A DNA stretch of 64,000 bases from Grimontia sedimenti (GCF_011045095.1 NZ_JAALDL010000017.1:1-64000), one strand, 5' to 3'. Numbered from the stretch's first letter, positions 22,033 to 31,259 are shown. The notes: generated by a model from the sequence alone, not told the origin. A program made the numbers and translations.

Positions 22033-25000
22033 ATGCGCCAAATATTTAAGTGGCTTTTTGTTACTGTTCTCTTTCTTCAAAGCGGCGCAGCACTAGCAGC
22101 CTATCAGGTTCTCGCCATTCATTCCTACCATCCGGACTTTTTCTGGACGGAATCCATTGTACGTGGAATCGAGAAGGGTGTTGAAGGGCAGGACATTGTT
22201 GTTGAGCATACCTATCTTGATACCAAGAGAATCCAATCCCCTGATTATCATGAAGAGCTGAAACGTCTCTATCTTACCCGCCTTGAAGAGCATCAATACG
22301 ATGCCGTGCTGACCACAGATAATGCCGCGCTCTGGCTAGTCAACGAACTCTCTGATGAAATTGGCAATGTGCCCGTGGTGTTTTCCGGTTTGAACAGTGC
22401 TAGTCTCGAGCCGTATCAGAACATTAATATGCTCGGTGGTGTTGAAGAATTGATTAACGTGCCGGCCAACGTGTCGTTGATCAAAAACCTTCACCCTGAC
22501 ACTGAGCGTGTTTGGCTCGCACTGGATGATGCTTATTCCAGCCGCCAGTACTGGCAGGCTATCTCACGTCAGTTGGACAGCGCCCCTGAGCTGGGTGTCG
22601 ACATTCGCCGCATGCACAAAGTGAGCTTTGAGCAGTTGGTTGAGCAGAGCGCTGCGCTGGAAGAGGGCGATGTGATTCTGTTTGTCTCCTTCTTCAAAGA
22701 TGCCAATGGCGATTTTATGGAGCATGGCGACTTGCTCACCAAGGTCACGCAAGCGACCACGGTGCCGGTTTACGGTGCGAACAGTTTTATGCTGCCTTAC
22801 GGTATTGTTGGCGGCATCATGGTGGATGGCGAACACCATGGAAAGGTGCAGGCAGGTTTGCTGATTGAAGCGCTAAACAGTGGAGAAATGCCAAAGATTA
22901 TTTCTGACGCCAATCAGCTTATCTTTGAATACGATGTCGCCAAAAAGCGTCATATCGACATAAGACAATTTCCTCAAGCCACCATCAACAACCAGCCTCC
23001 TTCTTTTTGGCAAGCCAACCGAGATGCAGTGCTAAGTAGCCTCGCCATCATGTTTATTGCCATGGTGATCATTGGCATTCTCACCAAGCACATGAACCGC
23101 CAGAAACAGGGTGAGCGGGCGCTGGCGCAAAGCCGGGCACTGTTCAAAGGTGTGTTTGATCAAAGCCATCAATACATTGCTTTGCTGGATTATCAAGGGC
23201 GTGTGATTTCTGCCAACGGTGCATTCCAGCGTTTGTTTCCTGAGTTTGGCAATCGCGGCTTCTTGCCACTGTGGCGTTGGTCGGAGTGGCTCAGTGCTGA
23301 CAGACTTAAGCTTCACCTTGAATCCTTGATTGAAGGGCAGGCGAGCCGCTTTGAAGTTTGTCTTTTGTCCGAGCAGCAAAACGAAGTGATTCTGGACGTG
23401 GCGCTCAAAGCCTTGCCGGATCACAGCCATGCCGACGCGCAAATTCTGTTTGAGGCCCGCGATATCAGCCAGCGAAAACTGGCAGAGCAGAAGCTTCAGC
23501 GCAGTGAGGTGGAATACCGCATGCTCTATGAACAGCAGCCTGTAATGCTGCTGACCATTGATCAGCAATCGCGCATTCAATCCGTGAACCAGTGCACCAC
23601 GGAGTGGCTAGGCTTTTCTAAACGCCATATGCTCGGGCACAAAGTGACAGACTTTTATGCCGACGGCAGCTTACCGCCGAGAAGCCTTTTGAACGGGAAA
23701 GATCGGGAGCGGTTCGGGATCCGTCGCCGTGAGATCCGCTACCGTACCAGTGATGGAAAAGAACGTTGGATTCGTGAAAGCATCCGCTCGACCCAGGTGC
23801 AATCCCAGCTTTTATTAGTGGGAGAGGACATCACGGAAAACCGCCGAATGGAGCAACAGCTTCGTTATCAGGCGCAACATGATTTCCTGACGGGCTTGCT
23901 GAACCGGAACTACTTTGAAGCCAGATTGGTTGATGTGCTGGGCACTTTGACTGAAAACGGTGCCACGCACGCCATGTTCTACATCGACCTGGATCAGTTC
24001 CGCGTGATTAACGACACCGTGGGTCATGAAGCAGGTGATGAAGCGCTCAAACAAACGGCGCAGGTTCTGCGTGAGTTGCTGCCTATTGGTGCGACGTTGG
24101 CACGTCTTGGTGGTGATGAGTTTGCGGTGATTTGTTATGACTGCAATGAGCAGGATGCGCTGGATCAGGGCAGGAAAATACTCGATACGCTGAGTGAGCT
24201 TGATTTCTATTGGAAGAATACCCGTCTTGCGTTGGGATGTTCTGTTGGCATCCGCATGCTGGATAAAACCGCGGGCACGCCTCAGCAGGTGCATGCTCAG
24301 GCTGATACAGCCTGTTATGCCGCCAAGCATGATGGCCGCAGCCGGGTTCACCTCTATCGCCCAGATGATCAGGAGCTGCGCCGTCATGAGCGGGAAATGT
24401 CCTTTGTCAGCAAAATTCATGCGGCACTGGCGGAAGACCGATTTGAAGTTTATGCCCAGCCGATTGTCAGCGTGACGTCCCGTCTGAAAGAAAAACTCTA
24501 TTTCGAAGTCTTGGTGCGGATGCGCGACACCAAAGGGGAGAACGTGGCGCCGGGGCAATTCATTCCGGCTGCTGAGCGCTATAACATGGCGCATTTGATT
24601 GATAAGCGGGTGATTGAGAAAACTTTGGGGTGGTTTGAGCGTTACCCTGAATATGTCGATTCTGTGGGGATGGTATCGATTAACCTTTCCGGCCGCTCCA
24701 TGAGCGATGAAGGTTTTATCCAGTTCCTGATTGAGGCGCTGAAAACCAGCACCATTCCAAGTACATCTATCAGTCTCGAAATCACGGAAACGGCGGCGAT
24801 CGGCAACCTCAGTGATGCGATTGAGCTTTTCAAAAAGCTTAAACAGCTGGGCTGTACCATTGCGCTGGATGATTTTGGCTCTGGGCTTTCATCATTTGGT
24901 TATCTCAAGCGCCTTCCAGTCGACATCATCAAGATTGATGGTCAGTTTGTGCGGGACATTGCTGAAGATGAAACTGACTATGTGATGGTACGGGCGATTC

Positions 25001-25182
25001 ACCAATTGGCGACCCAGATGGGCAAGAAAACCGTGGCAGAGTTTGTCGAAAATGATGCCATCTTGATGCGTCTGCGTTCCCTCGGTGTGGATTATGCCCA
25101 AGGTTATTATTTCAGTGTGCCGAAGCCGATGGAGCAGCTTATCCTCGAAGCGGCGGCCGATGAAAAAGAAGCGGCGCTCTAG
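22033..25182 (+). CDS. Membrane sensor with periplasmic binding-like domain, two PAS and GGDEF-EAL
   Basis: A 1049-aa cyclic-di-GMP protein. Order: signal peptide (1-22, ending AALAA), a periplasmic ABC-substrate-binding-like region (about 24-325), one membrane helix (about 338-355), two PAS domains (about 372-480 and 490-605), GGDEF (about 620-775; LARLGGDEFAV intact near residue 693) and EAL (about 795-1040; FEVLVRM, NLSGRS, EITETA, LDDFGSG, IKIDGQF, EFVEN all present). Both cyclase and phosphodiesterase activities are therefore possible. No RxxD inhibitory site was seen before GGDEF. The TAG stop at 25180-25182 falls exactly on the edge of the following MITE, so the natural C-terminus may have been altered. 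Ligand unknown. Confidence 0.92.
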   Translation: MRQIFKWLFVTVLFLQSGAALAAYQVLAIHSYHPDFFWTESIVRGIEKGVEGQDIVVEHTYLDTKRIQSPDYHEELKRLYLTRLEEHQYDAVLTTDNAALWLVNELSDEIGNVPVVFSGLNSASLEPYQNINMLGGVEELINVPANVSLIKNLHPDTERVWLALDDAYSSRQYWQAISRQLDSAPELGVDIRRMHKVSFEQLVEQSAALEEGDVILFVSFFKDANGDFMEHGDLLTKVTQATTVPVYGANSFMLPYGIVGGIMVDGEHHGKVQAGLLIEALNSGEMPKIISDANQLIFEYDVAKKRHIDIRQFPQATINNQPPSFWQANRDAVLSSLAIMFIAMVIIGILTKHMNRQKQGERALAQSRALFKGVFDQSHQYIALLDYQGRVISANGAFQRLFPEFGNRGFLPLWRWSEWLSADRLKLHLESLIEGQASRFEVCLLSEQQNEVILDVALKALPDHSHADAQILFEARDISQRKLAEQKLQRSEVEYRMLYEQQPVMLLTIDQQSRIQSVNQCTTEWLGFSKRHMLGHKVTDFYADGSLPPRSLLNGKDRERFGIRRREIRYRTSDGKERWIRESIRSTQVQSQLLLVGEDITENRRMEQQLRYQAQHDFLTGLLNRNYFEARLVDVLGTLTENGATHAMFYIDLDQFRVINDTVGHEAGDEALKQTAQVLRELLPIGATLARLGGDEFAVICYDCNEQDALDQGRKILDTLSELDFYWKNTRLALGCSVGIRMLDKTAGTPQQVHAQADTACYAAKHDGRSRVHLYRPDDQELRRHEREMSFVSKIHAALAEDRFEVYAQPIVSVTSRLKEKLYFEVLVRMRDTKGENVAPGQFIPAAERYNMAHLIDKRVIEKTLGWFERYPEYVDSVGMVSINLSGRSMSDEGFIQFLIEALKTSTIPSTSISLEITETAAIGNLSDAIELFKKLKQLGCTIALDDFGSGLSSFGYLKRLPVDIIKIDGQFVRDIAEDETDYVMVRAIHQLATQMGKKTVAEFVENDAILMRLRSLGVDYAQGYYFSVPKPMEQLILEAAADEKEAAL

Positions 25183-25457
25183 GGGCTGTTGACCTTTGGT
25201 GATGATTTTTGCAGCAGTTTGTGGGGATTTTATGCAAGGCAGAGGCTTCGATATGTAGCTAGCCTACATGAGAAGCCGATAACGCAGCAGAAATTCCCCA
25301 CAAACGCTGCCCGAAGGGTTCGACTGCGCGTCCCGTACTCTAAGCGTTTTATGCTTTGTTGAGGTGTATTTGCTTAGAATGACTAGGCGGCACACACCTC
25401 GCCGCGCCTAAAACGCTTATAGCGAGAACAAAATTTAACCACCAAAGGTCAACAGCC
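25182..25457 (+). mobile_element. MITE-like element, copy A
   Basis: A non-coding segment of about 275 bp bounded by inverted ends GGCTGTTGACCTTTGGTG and CACCAAAGGTCAACAGCC. It is nearly identical, in reverse orientation, to 47307-47570. TCTA occurs just outside each end (25178-25181 and 25458-25461), a possible 4-bp target duplication. Inside are two hairpin modules: GTTTGTGGGGA / TCCCCACAAAC around a GGCTTC/GAAGCC arm, and TAAGCGTTTTA / TAAAACGCTTA around GAGGTGT/ACACCTC. No transposase is encoded, so movement would need one in trans. Confidence 0.85.
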
Positions 25458-25547
25458 TCTACAAGGGCCGCGCCCAGCTTTCTATTTCTCCTCAAACCTC
25501 ATCCTTTCGTTATATACTCACGGCGAATATTACGCCGGAGAACCCAG

Positions 25548-26318
25548 GTGCAGATAGCTTTAACCTGCGAAGCGCCAGAACGCGCTGACATCCTTAACCA
25601 GATTGCTAACCGTTGGGGACTGACCCACGATGAGAACGCCCTGTTTGCGTTGGTACTGACCGAAAATCAATTGGAGCTTCGAAAGCTGGACGAGCCAAAG
25701 CTCGGCGCGGTTTTCGTCGATTTGGTTGGCGGTGCTGTTGGTCATCGCCGTAAATTCGGGGGCGGAAAAGGGCAGTCGATTGCTAAAGCAGTCGGACTCA
25801 ACAAAGGGGCAACGCCAACGGTATTGGATGCCACAGCAGGATTGGGGCGCGATGCTTTTGTGTTGGCTTCTCTTGGCTGTAAGGTACAGATGGTTGAGCG
25901 TCATCCTGTGGTTGCGGCATTGTTGGATGATGGCCTTGCCCGTGCCAAAGTGGATCCGGAAATCGGCGGTTGGGTGAGCGAGCGCATGTCGCTTCTGCAT
26001 GCTTCAAGCCACGACGCACTGGTGAAGCTTGTTAACGACGAAAATCTGGAACGCCCGGATGTGGTGTATCTCGACCCCATGTACCCGCACAAGAAAAAGT
26101 CAGCATTAGTGAAAAAAGAGATGCGTGTTTTCCAGTCGCTGGTAGGCGCAGATGATGACGCAGATGGTCTGTATGAGCCAGCTTATACACTGGCGACCAA
26201 ACGTGTGGTGGTCAAGCGTCCGGATTATGCCGAGTTTCTGGCTGGCAAAACGCCGTCGACTCAAATTGAAACCAAGAAGAACCGCTTTGACGTCTATGTG
26301 AAAGCCGCGATGCGATAG
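25548..26318 (+). CDS. rsmJ: 16S rRNA (guanine-1516-N2) methyltransferase RsmJ
   Basis: SAM-dependent enzyme methylating G1516 of 16S rRNA. The 256-aa product has the SAM motif [19 protein letters not shown] (about 94-112), the following VERHPVV acidic loop, and the catalytic [16 protein letters not shown] typical of this family. It starts with GTG 25548 after CCGGAG. The gene is bracketed by MITE copy A upstream and a solitary element end five bases after its stop. Confidence 0.93.
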   Translation: MQIALTCEAPERADILNQIANRWGLTHDENALFALVLTENQLELRKLDEPKLGAVFVDLVGGAVGHRRKFGGGKGQSIAKAVGLNKGATPTVLDATAGLGRDAFVLASLGCKVQMVERHPVVAALLDDGLARAKVDPEIGGWVSERMSLLHASSHDALVKLVNDENLERPDVVYLDPMYPHKKKSALVKKEMRVFQSLVGADDDADGLYEPAYTLATKRVVVKRPDYAEFLAGKTPSTQIETKKNRFDVYVKAAMR

Positions 26319-26322
26319 TCTC

Positions 26323-26345
26323 CATCACCAAAGGTCAACAGACCC
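26323..26345 (+). repeat. Solitary MITE end
   Basis: These 23 bases (CATCACCAAAGGTCAACAGA then CCC) are identical to the right end of MITE copy B at 47548-47570. No other part of the element is present here. It lies five bases after the rsmJ stop codon. Confidence 0.85.
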
Positions 26346-26370
26346 AGATTCCTCTCCGCCAGAAACCAAA

Positions 26371-26391
26371 ACGCCTCCGAAGCGGAGGCGT
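26371..26391 (-). terminator. Terminator hairpin for the small minus-strand ORF
   Basis: ACGCCTCCG / CGGAGGCGT around a three-base loop. On the minus strand it is followed by TTTT, placing it as the terminator of the 30-codon ORF that ends at 26410. Confidence 0.6.
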
Positions 26392-26409
26392 GGGGTGCAA
26401 AGGGTAGGA

Positions 26410-26502
26410 TTACTCCATACCTTTAACCAGCAGAACTGTCAGTAGACCAGTAACAACTGAAACCAACAGGCCTGACACCAGGATCCAAGGTAACATATCC
26501 AT
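26410..26502 (-). CDS. Putative 30-aa single-helix membrane peptide
   Basis: A minus-strand ORF from ATG at 26502-26500 to TAA at 26412-26410. The product starts MDMLPWILVSGLLVSVVTGL, is almost wholly hydrophobic, and ends with Lys-Gly-Met-Glu. An in-frame GTG at 26517 would add MSPPI. The ribosome-binding site is weak for both. Support comes from the stand-alone unit: an AT-rich upstream region and a GC-rich hairpin 19 bases after the stop. Size and make-up recall the small membrane regulators of larger membrane complexes. No family is recognised. Confidence 0.45.
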   Translation of the reverse strand: MDMLPWILVSGLLVSVVTGLLTVLLVKGME

Positions 26503-26740
26503 GATGGGCGGGCTCACTTTCAAAAGGGATTGGCAAAGCCGATGCCATTTGTTGATCACTCTGGCTGATGAAAGCCTACGAATTGATTAACAACTGAAAC
26601 CGGCAAAATATAATTTGTTACGCCCCTATTTGATAACAGCTACTTTGTCTTAACAATGGCTGGTAAATAGCAGTTAATCATTATTAACAGCTTGAAACAA
26701 CTTGGGTTGTTTTTGAGTCTGAGTGCGAAAATCGTGAATA
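26503..26740. other. AT-rich intergenic stretch, no gene seen
   Basis: About 240 bases between the small minus-strand ORF and the hemY terminator. It is strongly AT-rich and probably holds the promoter of the small ORF; no specific site could be assigned. Confidence 0.4.
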
Positions 26741-26766
26741 AAAAAACGCCCTTTTGGGCGTTTTTT
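26741..26766 (-). terminator. Terminator of the hemCDXY operon
   Basis: AAAAAACGCCC / GGGCGTTTTTT around a TTTT loop, 15 bases beyond the hemY stop. The symmetric A and T tracts allow either direction. Confidence 0.85.
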
Positions 26767-26780
26767 GTGCGCGAAATGTT

Positions 26781-27968
26781 TCACTCTTTGTGAGGCAGCG
26801 CAAGCTTGAGGGCTTCGCGGGAAAGGCTGTTGGCTGCGCCGGATTCGTTAAGTTTTTCTAACGTATCGACTAGCCAAGCGTAATCGGTCACATCGGGGCG
26901 AATTTCCAACGCTTTTTCAAAGTGAGTACGAGCCTCTGTCCATTTTCCTTCACGGAAGTAGAGCTGACCCAATGCGCTGTGTGTCACCGGGTTATTCTCG
27001 TTGTAGCGCAGCAGCTCCTGAAGTTTGAGAATAGCCGGATGGTAATCAGGCAGCTTCAGTTCAGGCACCAGAGAAATCAAGGTTTCATCAGGATGCTTTT
27101 TCAGGTTTTCACGCAGAATGATGTAAGCCTCTGAATCGGCATGACGTGAAATCAGCTGTTTGACCAAGCAAGCGATCAGCTTAGGTTGTTGACGTGCTGC
27201 GCGGCTTAGGCTGTTCCAGTGCGCCAGAAGGCCGTCGCTGCCTTTCTGTGTCGCGATGTGAGCCATCAGGCCACATTCGGCTTTCTGTTCCAGCTTTTCT
27301 GCTTCCGTTTCAGTTACGGCTTTCACACGTTTCAGTGATGGCATCAAACGCAGCAGAGCTTGCCAGTCCTGAAGCTGTAGGTAGGTATCTTTCAGTAAAT
27401 TCAGCAGAATCGGGTTGCGTGGATTGGCATCGACCAACCCTTGAAGGCTCGCGAGCGCTTCTTCATATTGGCCTTGGCGGAATTGCAGCTTGGCGCGGGT
27501 CAGTGAGGTTGCCAGACGATCAGTCCCGAAATCCGATGCTTGTTGCAAGTAACGGTCACGGCTGTCCACGTCGCCACGGCCTTGCGCTGCTTCTGCTGCC
27601 GCCAGGTAGTTCAGTAAAGGGGCATCGCTGTGGGTTGCACCTTTCATCACCAGCTTTTCAGATTGCTTCCAGTCACCTTCTAGCAGTTTCAGCAAGCCAT
27701 CATTGGTCAGCGCGCGTGCTTTCTTACTCTTACGGCCGGAAAACCAGCCGCGGGTGGAGCTTGAAAGCGAGAAGATTTTGCGAATGAGCCATTCAAGGAT
27801 GAACAGTGCAGCAAAAGCGAACACCACCAGAATAATGAGCGTGGATACACTCATCTCGATGGTTTGGTTGGCCGCAGAAATCAGCACATAACCCTGATTA
27901 CCCGCCAGATCCGGCCCGACAATCAGGCCTGCAATCAGCGCGATAACCAGCAGGAGAATTTTAATCAT
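26781..27968 (-). CDS. hemY: HemY, TPR membrane protein of the hem operon
   Basis: A 395-aa inner-membrane protein with two N-terminal helices (about 3-22 and 42-62, FILEWLIRKIF) and a long alpha-helical TPR region with repeats such as LYFREGKWTEARTHFEKALE near residues 330-350. Required in an uncertain way for late haem metabolism in enterics; unrelated to the Gram-positive protoporphyrinogen oxidase of the same name. Its ATG overlaps the hemX stop by one base, and it is the last gene of the operon. Confidence 0.92.
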   Translation of the reverse strand: MIKILLLVIALIAGLIVGPDLAGNQGYVLISAANQTIEMSVSTLIILVVFAFAALFILEWLIRKIFSLSSSTRGWFSGRKSKKARALTNDGLLKLLEGDWKQSEKLVMKGATHSDAPLLNYLAAAEAAQGRGDVDSRDRYLQQASDFGTDRLATSLTRAKLQFRQGQYEEALASLQGLVDANPRNPILLNLLKDTYLQLQDWQALLRLMPSLKRVKAVTETEAEKLEQKAECGLMAHIATQKGSDGLLAHWNSLSRAARQQPKLIACLVKQLISRHADSEAYIILRENLKKHPDETLISLVPELKLPDYHPAILKLQELLRYNENNPVTHSALGQLYFREGKWTEARTHFEKALEIRPDVTDYAWLVDTLEKLNESGAANSLSREALKLALPHKE

Positions 27969-29182
27969 TAGTTATTCTCCCCGGTTTGCAGTGGCGCTAA
28001 ATCGCGGCGCAGACGGTCAGCCAGCATGTCACTAATCAGTGCTTGGCTCTCCAGTGCCTCAGGGTAGCTGACTTCAATAGTCTGCTGGCTGAGGTTGGTC
28101 AGGGTCGCAACGAAGCTCTTGGTAATGTCAGCGTCTTGATTGTAGAAACGCTCTGCCCACTCCTTCGCAGTTTTCAGTGACTCCGCATACAGGCGGCCAT
28201 TCTCGCGATATACCGAGGTTACCGCCTGATCCAGTTTTGCCTTGAGGTTTTCCTGCAGGTAGAAAGTTTGTGCCGGTGTCAGCAGTGGTACCACATCGCC
28301 TTCGCGCTTGCGGTAGGTGATGAACTGACCGACGAAATCACTGAAAGAGGCTTTCAGGTTTTGCTGCCAGTCGTCGACATTGCCAGAAACCTGCTGCGGC
28401 GCCACTTCCTCTGCTTCTGGCATGATGGCGTTAGCCAGCGGCAGTTTGTCGACTTCCTGTTGAAGCGAGTTCAGGCGAAGCACGATACCGTCGCGGTCAA
28501 TGCGCTTCACGGCTTTCAATTGCTGGATGTCTTTTGCCATCGCCTGACGAACAGGTGTCAGCGACGGGTCATTAAGCTCAGCAATGCGCTGATCGGCATT
28601 TTGCATCAGTGTGGTGGCTGTCAGTACATCGTGTTCCAGCCAAAGCTTACGTGCGGCCTGATTCACCAGGTAATCCGCTTCTGCTAACAGCCAGTCATTG
28701 GGACGACGGCCTTTCACATCAGCCAGCGCTGATTGCAGGCTCTGAATGGTGGTGTCCTGCTGTTCAATCAGCACTTGAGTATCCTGCACGGCTTTTTTCA
28801 CGGCTTCCTGGCTTTGCTTTTCGCTGTCAGCCAGCGCCGATTTCAGTGAGCTAATTTCATCCGTCAATGCAGAGATGTTGGCTGTGAGCTGTTGGCTTTG
28901 CTGGTGGCCGTGATAGTACAGGCCGCCGCCGAGGGCAATCACCAACACAATGGCAACCACAGAAAGTTTGTTGCCACCTTTTTTCTCTTGGGTGGCAGGG
29001 GGCGGCGTTGCCGCGTTTTTGTCACTGGCCGGCGTATCAGCAGGCGTGGACTTGGCAGCGGATTTGTCGGTCGCAGAAGGCTTACCGCTTTGCTTGGAAG
29101 ACGATGGCGTTTCCTTGCCGGTAGGGGATGCTGGCGCCGACGTGTCTTTATCCGTGCCTGAAGTCTTATTGTTGTCTGTCAT
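27968..29182 (-). CDS. hemX: HemX, uroporphyrinogen-III C-methyltransferase-like protein
   Basis: A 404-aa protein with a disordered Ser/Thr/Pro/Lys-rich N-terminus (about 1-72), one membrane helix (about 73-90, LSVVAIVLVIALGGGLYY), a coiled coil (95-160) and a helical periplasmic domain. Despite the family name it lacks the SAM-methyltransferase fold; its exact function is unknown. It overlaps hemD by 17 bases and hemY by one, so it is translationally coupled. Confidence 0.92.
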   Translation of the reverse strand: MTDNNKTSGTDKDTSAPASPTGKETPSSSKQSGKPSATDKSAAKSTPADTPASDKNAATPPPATQEKKGGNKLSVVAIVLVIALGGGLYYHGHQQSQQLTANISALTDEISSLKSALADSEKQSQEAVKKAVQDTQVLIEQQDTTIQSLQSALADVKGRRPNDWLLAEADYLVNQAARKLWLEHDVLTATTLMQNADQRIAELNDPSLTPVRQAMAKDIQQLKAVKRIDRDGIVLRLNSLQQEVDKLPLANAIMPEAEEVAPQQVSGNVDDWQQNLKASFSDFVGQFITYRKREGDVVPLLTPAQTFYLQENLKAKLDQAVTSVYRENGRLYAESLKTAKEWAERFYNQDADITKSFVATLTNLSQQTIEVSYPEALESQALISDMLADRLRRDLAPLQTGENN

Positions 29183-29939
29183 CCGAATGTCCCGAGTTAA
29201 TCATCTCGTTTAACGCGTGAAACAGGGCGTGATTGGAGGCGCTGTTTACGCAGCTGATTGCATTAAAACCAAGGCCAATTGCTTGATTGTAAATCCGTTT
29301 GCTTGGCACCAGTATATGGCATTCTCGTAACCATTGCTGGTCACACTCTGAGATTGTCTGGCACAAAAGCGAAAGTTGTTCGCCACTGGTGATGACCAAG
29401 GTATCGACATTTTCCGCCCGCCATTGCATAGCCAGTGATGATAGGGACTCACTGGTCCAATGTCGTTGATAGGCTTCAAAATAGCGCACCTTGGCGCCGT
29501 GATTTGTCAGGGTATCGCCCAAAAGTGCCCGTCCGCCGTTGCCACGCAAGATCACGACCTGAAGACTTTCCGGCTTTTCGAAAACAGACAAGGACACCAT
29601 GCCTTCGCTGTCTTCTGTCGATGGCTGAATCGCATCCACACCGCTTTTGGCTTTCCAGACTTGTGCTGTTTTTTCTCCGACTGCCACATAATGCAGATCG
29701 TCACGCCAGGTGGCGTTTTCGTCCTGAAGTTGTTGATGGGCGTATTCAATCGCGCGGGGACTCACTGCCACGACAACGCTGTGTGGAGGGAGTGTATTAA
29801 GGCATTGAGTCAGAGAGGCAAGATCGTTTCCAGCGGAAAAAGACAATAAAGGCGCGGGAAGCGCCTTTATTCCTGATTGGTTCAGCGTTTCAGCAAGTTC
29901 ATAGCAGGCAGGTGCGGGGCGCACCACCAGTACGATCAT
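29166..29939 (-). CDS. hemD: Uroporphyrinogen-III synthase
   Basis: Cyclises hydroxymethylbilane with D-ring inversion to uroporphyrinogen III. The 257-aa product is a member of a poorly conserved family; recognisable parts are [19 protein letters not shown] at the N-terminus, [25 protein letters not shown], and [12 protein letters not shown] with the two-domain layout. Its start overlaps the hemC stop by four bases, which fixes identity together with position. Confidence 0.93.
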   Translation of the reverse strand: MIVLVVRPAPACYELAETLNQSGIKALPAPLLSFSAGNDLASLTQCLNTLPPHSVVVAVSPRAIEYAHQQLQDENATWRDDLHYVAVGEKTAQVWKAKSGVDAIQPSTEDSEGMVSLSVFEKPESLQVVILRGNGGRALLGDTLTNHGAKVRYFEAYQRHWTSESLSSLAMQWRAENVDTLVITSGEQLSLLCQTISECDQQWLRECHILVPSKRIYNQAIGLGFNAISCVNSASNHALFHALNEMINSGHSDDRQQ

Positions 29940-30883
29940 ACTTCGTCCTGATACAGTTTTTCCAGAATCACGCGCGCACCATCTTCAAGCAGCTGTTCAG
30001 CAAGGCCAGTTCCCAGCTCTTCCGCTTTTTCAAGTGGGCCCGTCACTTCACCGCTGACGATTTTGCTGCCATCCGGCTCGCCTACCAGTGCGCGCAGATG
30101 GATTTGGTCGCCGTGGATTTCTGCGTAGCTGCCAATCGGTACCTGACACCCGCCCATCAGGCGGTTGTTCATCGCACGCTCACACAGCACGCGGTAAGTG
30201 GTGTTGGCATCGGCCAATGGTTCCAGCAGCGCACGGACGCGTTCATCATCCACACGGCACTCAATACCAACTGCGCCTTGGCCAACCGCTGGCAGAATTT
30301 CTTCCGGTTCAATTTCATTGCGGATACGGTCGTGAAGATTGAGACGTTTCAGACCTGCCGATGCAAGAATAATGGCGTCGTATTCACCGTTATCGAGCTT
30401 ACCCAGACGGGTGCCGACGTTGCCGCGCAGATCTTTCACCACCAAATCAGGGCGCTTGGCACGAACCTGACATTGGCGGCGAAGGCTTGATGTACCGACA
30501 ACCGCACCTTCTGGCAGTGCATCGATACTTGCATAATTGTTGGAAACAAAGGCGTCACGAGGGTCTTCACGCTCACAGATAGTGACCAGCCCGAGCCCTT
30601 CAGGAAACTCTACAGGCACGTCTTTCATGGAATGGACCGCAATGTCTGCACGACCATCCAACATTGCTTGCTCCAGCTCTTTCACGAACAATCCTTTGCC
30701 GCCAACTTTGGCCAGTGGAGTGTCGAGAATGATGTCGCCTTTGGTCACCATAGGAACCAGCTCCACAACCAAACCCGGGTGGGTTTCTTCCAGAGCGGCT
30801 TTGACAAATTCAGCCTGCCACAGGGCAAGTGGGCTCTGGCGGGTGGCGATGCGGATGGGTGTTGAAGTCATAGTTGCGTCCAT
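29936..30883 (-). CDS. hemC: Porphobilinogen deaminase (hydroxymethylbilane synthase)
   Basis: Polymerises four porphobilinogens to hydroxymethylbilane on a dipyrromethane cofactor. The 315-aa frame has the substrate-binding [20 protein letters not shown] and [10 protein letters not shown], and the cofactor cysteine in [16 protein letters not shown] near residue 246. An ATG at 30871 ([17 protein letters not shown]) is the more usual N-terminus; the first ATG at 30883 adds four residues. First gene of hemCDXY, divergent from cyaA with about 375 bases between. Confidence 0.95.
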   Translation of the reverse strand: MDATMTSTPIRIATRQSPLALWQAEFVKAALEETHPGLVVELVPMVTKGDIILDTPLAKVGGKGLFVKELEQAMLDGRADIAVHSMKDVPVEFPEGLGLVTICEREDPRDAFVSNNYASIDALPEGAVVGTSSLRRQCQVRAKRPDLVVKDLRGNVGTRLGKLDNGEYDAIILASAGLKRLNLHDRIRNEIEPEEILPAVGQGAVGIECRVDDERVRALLEPLADANTTYRVLCERAMNNRLMGGCQVPIGSYAEIHGDQIHLRALVGEPDGSKIVSGEVTGPLEKAEELGTGLAEQLLEDGARVILEKLYQDEV

Positions 30884-30987
30884 TTGATTTGCTTACGCTA
30901 ATCGTACCACCCCTTGTTATTCCTTGAGAACTTAAGGTGATAGCGGTGATAAAAAGGTGCGAATTCACGCGGCTTCGGCTATGATGA

Positions 30988-31003
30988 TGTGATATGGATC
31001 ATG
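30988..31003. promoter_or_regulatory. Candidate CRP site in the hemC-cyaA intergenic region
   Basis: TGTGATATGGATCATG matches the left half of the CRP consensus fully (TGTGA) and the right half partly (TCATG for TCACA); the inner TGAT-N4-ATCA is a perfect palindrome. E. coli cyaA is repressed by cAMP-CRP, so autoregulation is plausible. Confidence 0.45.
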
Positions 31004-31259
31004 TTTTTGGGGCGATTCACAGGGGTAAAACCCAACGTGGTTCACCTTATTTCGAATCAAATTTGAGATAAAGCGTTGTCTCTCTCACAGTTTTGGTCAT
31101 ATAGTGAGCAAAGTGAAGCAGAAATGATGAGTCATTGCTCGCTTTACGCTCCAAAGAAAAACTGTTAGATTGATCACGTTTTTATCCATGGGCACTGAAG
31201 TCTTTTAGATTCAGCTCCCGTTACGTTGACTAGGATGTCGGCAACTTTGGATGTTTATC

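Noticed and set aside
25182-25457. Assignment of the MITE to a named IS family
   Set aside because: The ends resemble several families loosely; target duplication is seen for only one copy and no transposase is present.
27194-27787. 197-codon frame antisense to hemY
   Set aside because: Composition (Ser, Arg and Cys rich) and position show that it mirrors hemY codons.
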